Positions 31,060 through 31,641 of a stretch of 31,641 bases of DNA are shown here, in pieces (positions within the stretch are counted from its first letter, which is position 1; every line of letters starts with the position of its first letter). The DNA comes from Candidatus Sumerlaeota bacterium (GTDB lineage Bacteria; Sumerlaeota; Sumerlaeia; MVZB01; JAJFLK01), in the NCBI GenBank assembly GCA_021772735.1, contig JAJFLK010000474.1:1-31641 (forward strand). The letters are read 5' to 3'. The position numbers and the translations under genes were made by a program. The notes under the pieces are model-generated. The model searched no databases, was not told where the DNA came from, and worked only from the letters and a program-made list of their open reading frames with translations.

Positions 31060-31641
31060 TTATTTTTCTTCGCCCGCGTCGAAGAGCCCGACGAACGCAT
31101 GAGCGGCGTGCGCGGGCCGGGCAAAGACAAAGGCTTCGCCATGATCCGCGCCGATCAGGTGCCCCCAGCGGCGCGAGTTCGCCTCGGTGAACTTCCAGAA
31201 CGCCTCCGAAGAAATATACGTCTCGCCCGCATCGGTGCCTCCATCGCCGCCGGTATCGCCACGCGCGTCGCGACCCATATTTTCCCCGGCTTCGCCCTCC
31301 GACTCCCCGACATGAAATTGCGTCGTGTAAGCCCGGACGGCTTCGAGCTTGGTCCCGTATGTGTCGCTCACATCTACGATCCAATCGGGCTCGGGCATGC
31401 GCGGCGCTTCGTGGCCGATGAAGTAAACCAGCTCATCTACCCGATGGCGCTCGCCCGGCGCGTCGAAGCCTCCGACGTTCGCCATGAAACAAGCGTCGCG
31501 CACCAACTCGTGCGCGCGTCCGTGATCCGGATGACGATCGAAACCGTGATGCGTCGCAACGACGTGAGGCCGCAACCCGCGCAACTGCTCGACCACCGCC
31601 TGCCGGTTCTCGTGCGAGTTCTCGATCCGGCCATCGCCCAG
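31060..31641 (-). CDS. PIG-L/LmbE deacetylase, BshB1-like (partial, N-terminus outside window)
   Basis: The frame is open to the window edge and gives the last ~193 residues. It begins LGDGRIENSHENRQAVVEQL and has VATHHGFDRHPDHGRAHELV, in which the HPDH motif supplies metal ligands of the deacetylase site. The C-terminus (AFWKFTEANSRRWGHLIGADHGEAFV) matches BshB1, the bacillithiol-pathway enzyme that removes the acetyl group from GlcNAc-malate. A Gly/Asp/Glu-rich insert of about 25 residues (GESEGEAGENMGRDARGD...) is not typical. Related enzymes deacetylate other GlcNAc conjugates, so bacillithiol synthesis is likely but not proven. The conserved N-terminal AHPDD motif lies outside the window. 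Confidence 0.85.
   Translation of the reverse strand: MGDGRIENSHENRQAVVEQLRGLRPHVVATHHGFDRHPDHGRAHELVRDACFMANVGGFDAPGERHRVDELVYFIGHEAPRMPEPDWIVDVSDTYGTKLEAVRAYTTQFHVGESEGEAGENMGRDARGDTGGDGGTDAGETYISSEAFWKFTEANSRRWGHLIGADHGEAFVFARPAHAAHAFVGLFDAGEEK

Overview
The window is GC-rich, densely coded DNA from a Gram-negative bacterium that makes lipopolysaccharide. It carries a lipid A 4'-kinase (lpxK), a heptose-1-phosphate adenylyltransferase, two Dpm1-type glycosyltransferases, a GT-C membrane glycosyltransferase and a priming sugar transferase, together with lipoproteins and exported proteins. Ribosomal proteins L28 and L31 and threonyl-tRNA synthetase are chromosomal housekeeping genes. Asp23/AmaP-like proteins, a BshB1-type deacetylase, a gingipain-type peptidase and a sigma factor with a long C-terminal extension fit an under-studied phylum (Planctomycetota, Sumerlaeota, Hydrogenedentota or similar). 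The phylum cannot be fixed from sequence reading alone.

Layout. 1-681: tail of an iron-sulfur protein and a small membrane protein. 807-3548 (minus): heptose adenylyltransferase, an AmaP-like anchor, an Asp23-family protein and a glycosyltransferase. 3755-6213 (plus): pgeF translationally coupled to a GT-C glycosyltransferase. 6283-11152 (minus): hemW, sugar transferase and thrS, with good promoter candidates before thrS and before the sugar transferase. 11593-15510 (plus): M23 endopeptidase, a membrane-anchored sigma factor and a deiodinase-family selenoprotein. 15548-17017: a small block of three short genes with its own promoter, bounded by two copies of the 3' end of a TPR gene. 16956-18874 (minus): two lipoproteins. 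19090-26182 (plus): folC, a zinc-ribbon protein and a 1677-residue peptidase C25. 26266-28797: rpmE, rpmB, a TPR protein and lpxK. 28916-29080: a MITE-like inverted repeat. 29196-31641: a TlpA-like thioredoxin, a second Dpm1-like transferase and a BshB1-like deacetylase cut by the window edge.

The main discovery is at 14755-15510. Two apparently separate ORFs lie in the same frame and are separated only by one TGA at 15109. Read through as selenocysteine, they form one exported protein with the iodothyronine deiodinase signature FGSYTUPPF, the EAH motif and the deiodinase C-terminal pattern. A 13-bp hairpin starts 5 nt after the TGA, where a bacterial SECIS element should be. Directly upstream is a sigma factor fused to a transmembrane helix and a roughly 270-residue extracytoplasmic domain, preceded by a secreted M23 peptidase. 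The three genes may form an envelope stress or redox locus, but that link is inference from gene order.

A second point of interest is the small island at 15592-17017. It has three short genes, a consensus -10 promoter, structured leader RNA, and a 157-residue protein ending in DDELPF, which resembles the C-terminal tip of single-stranded DNA-binding proteins.
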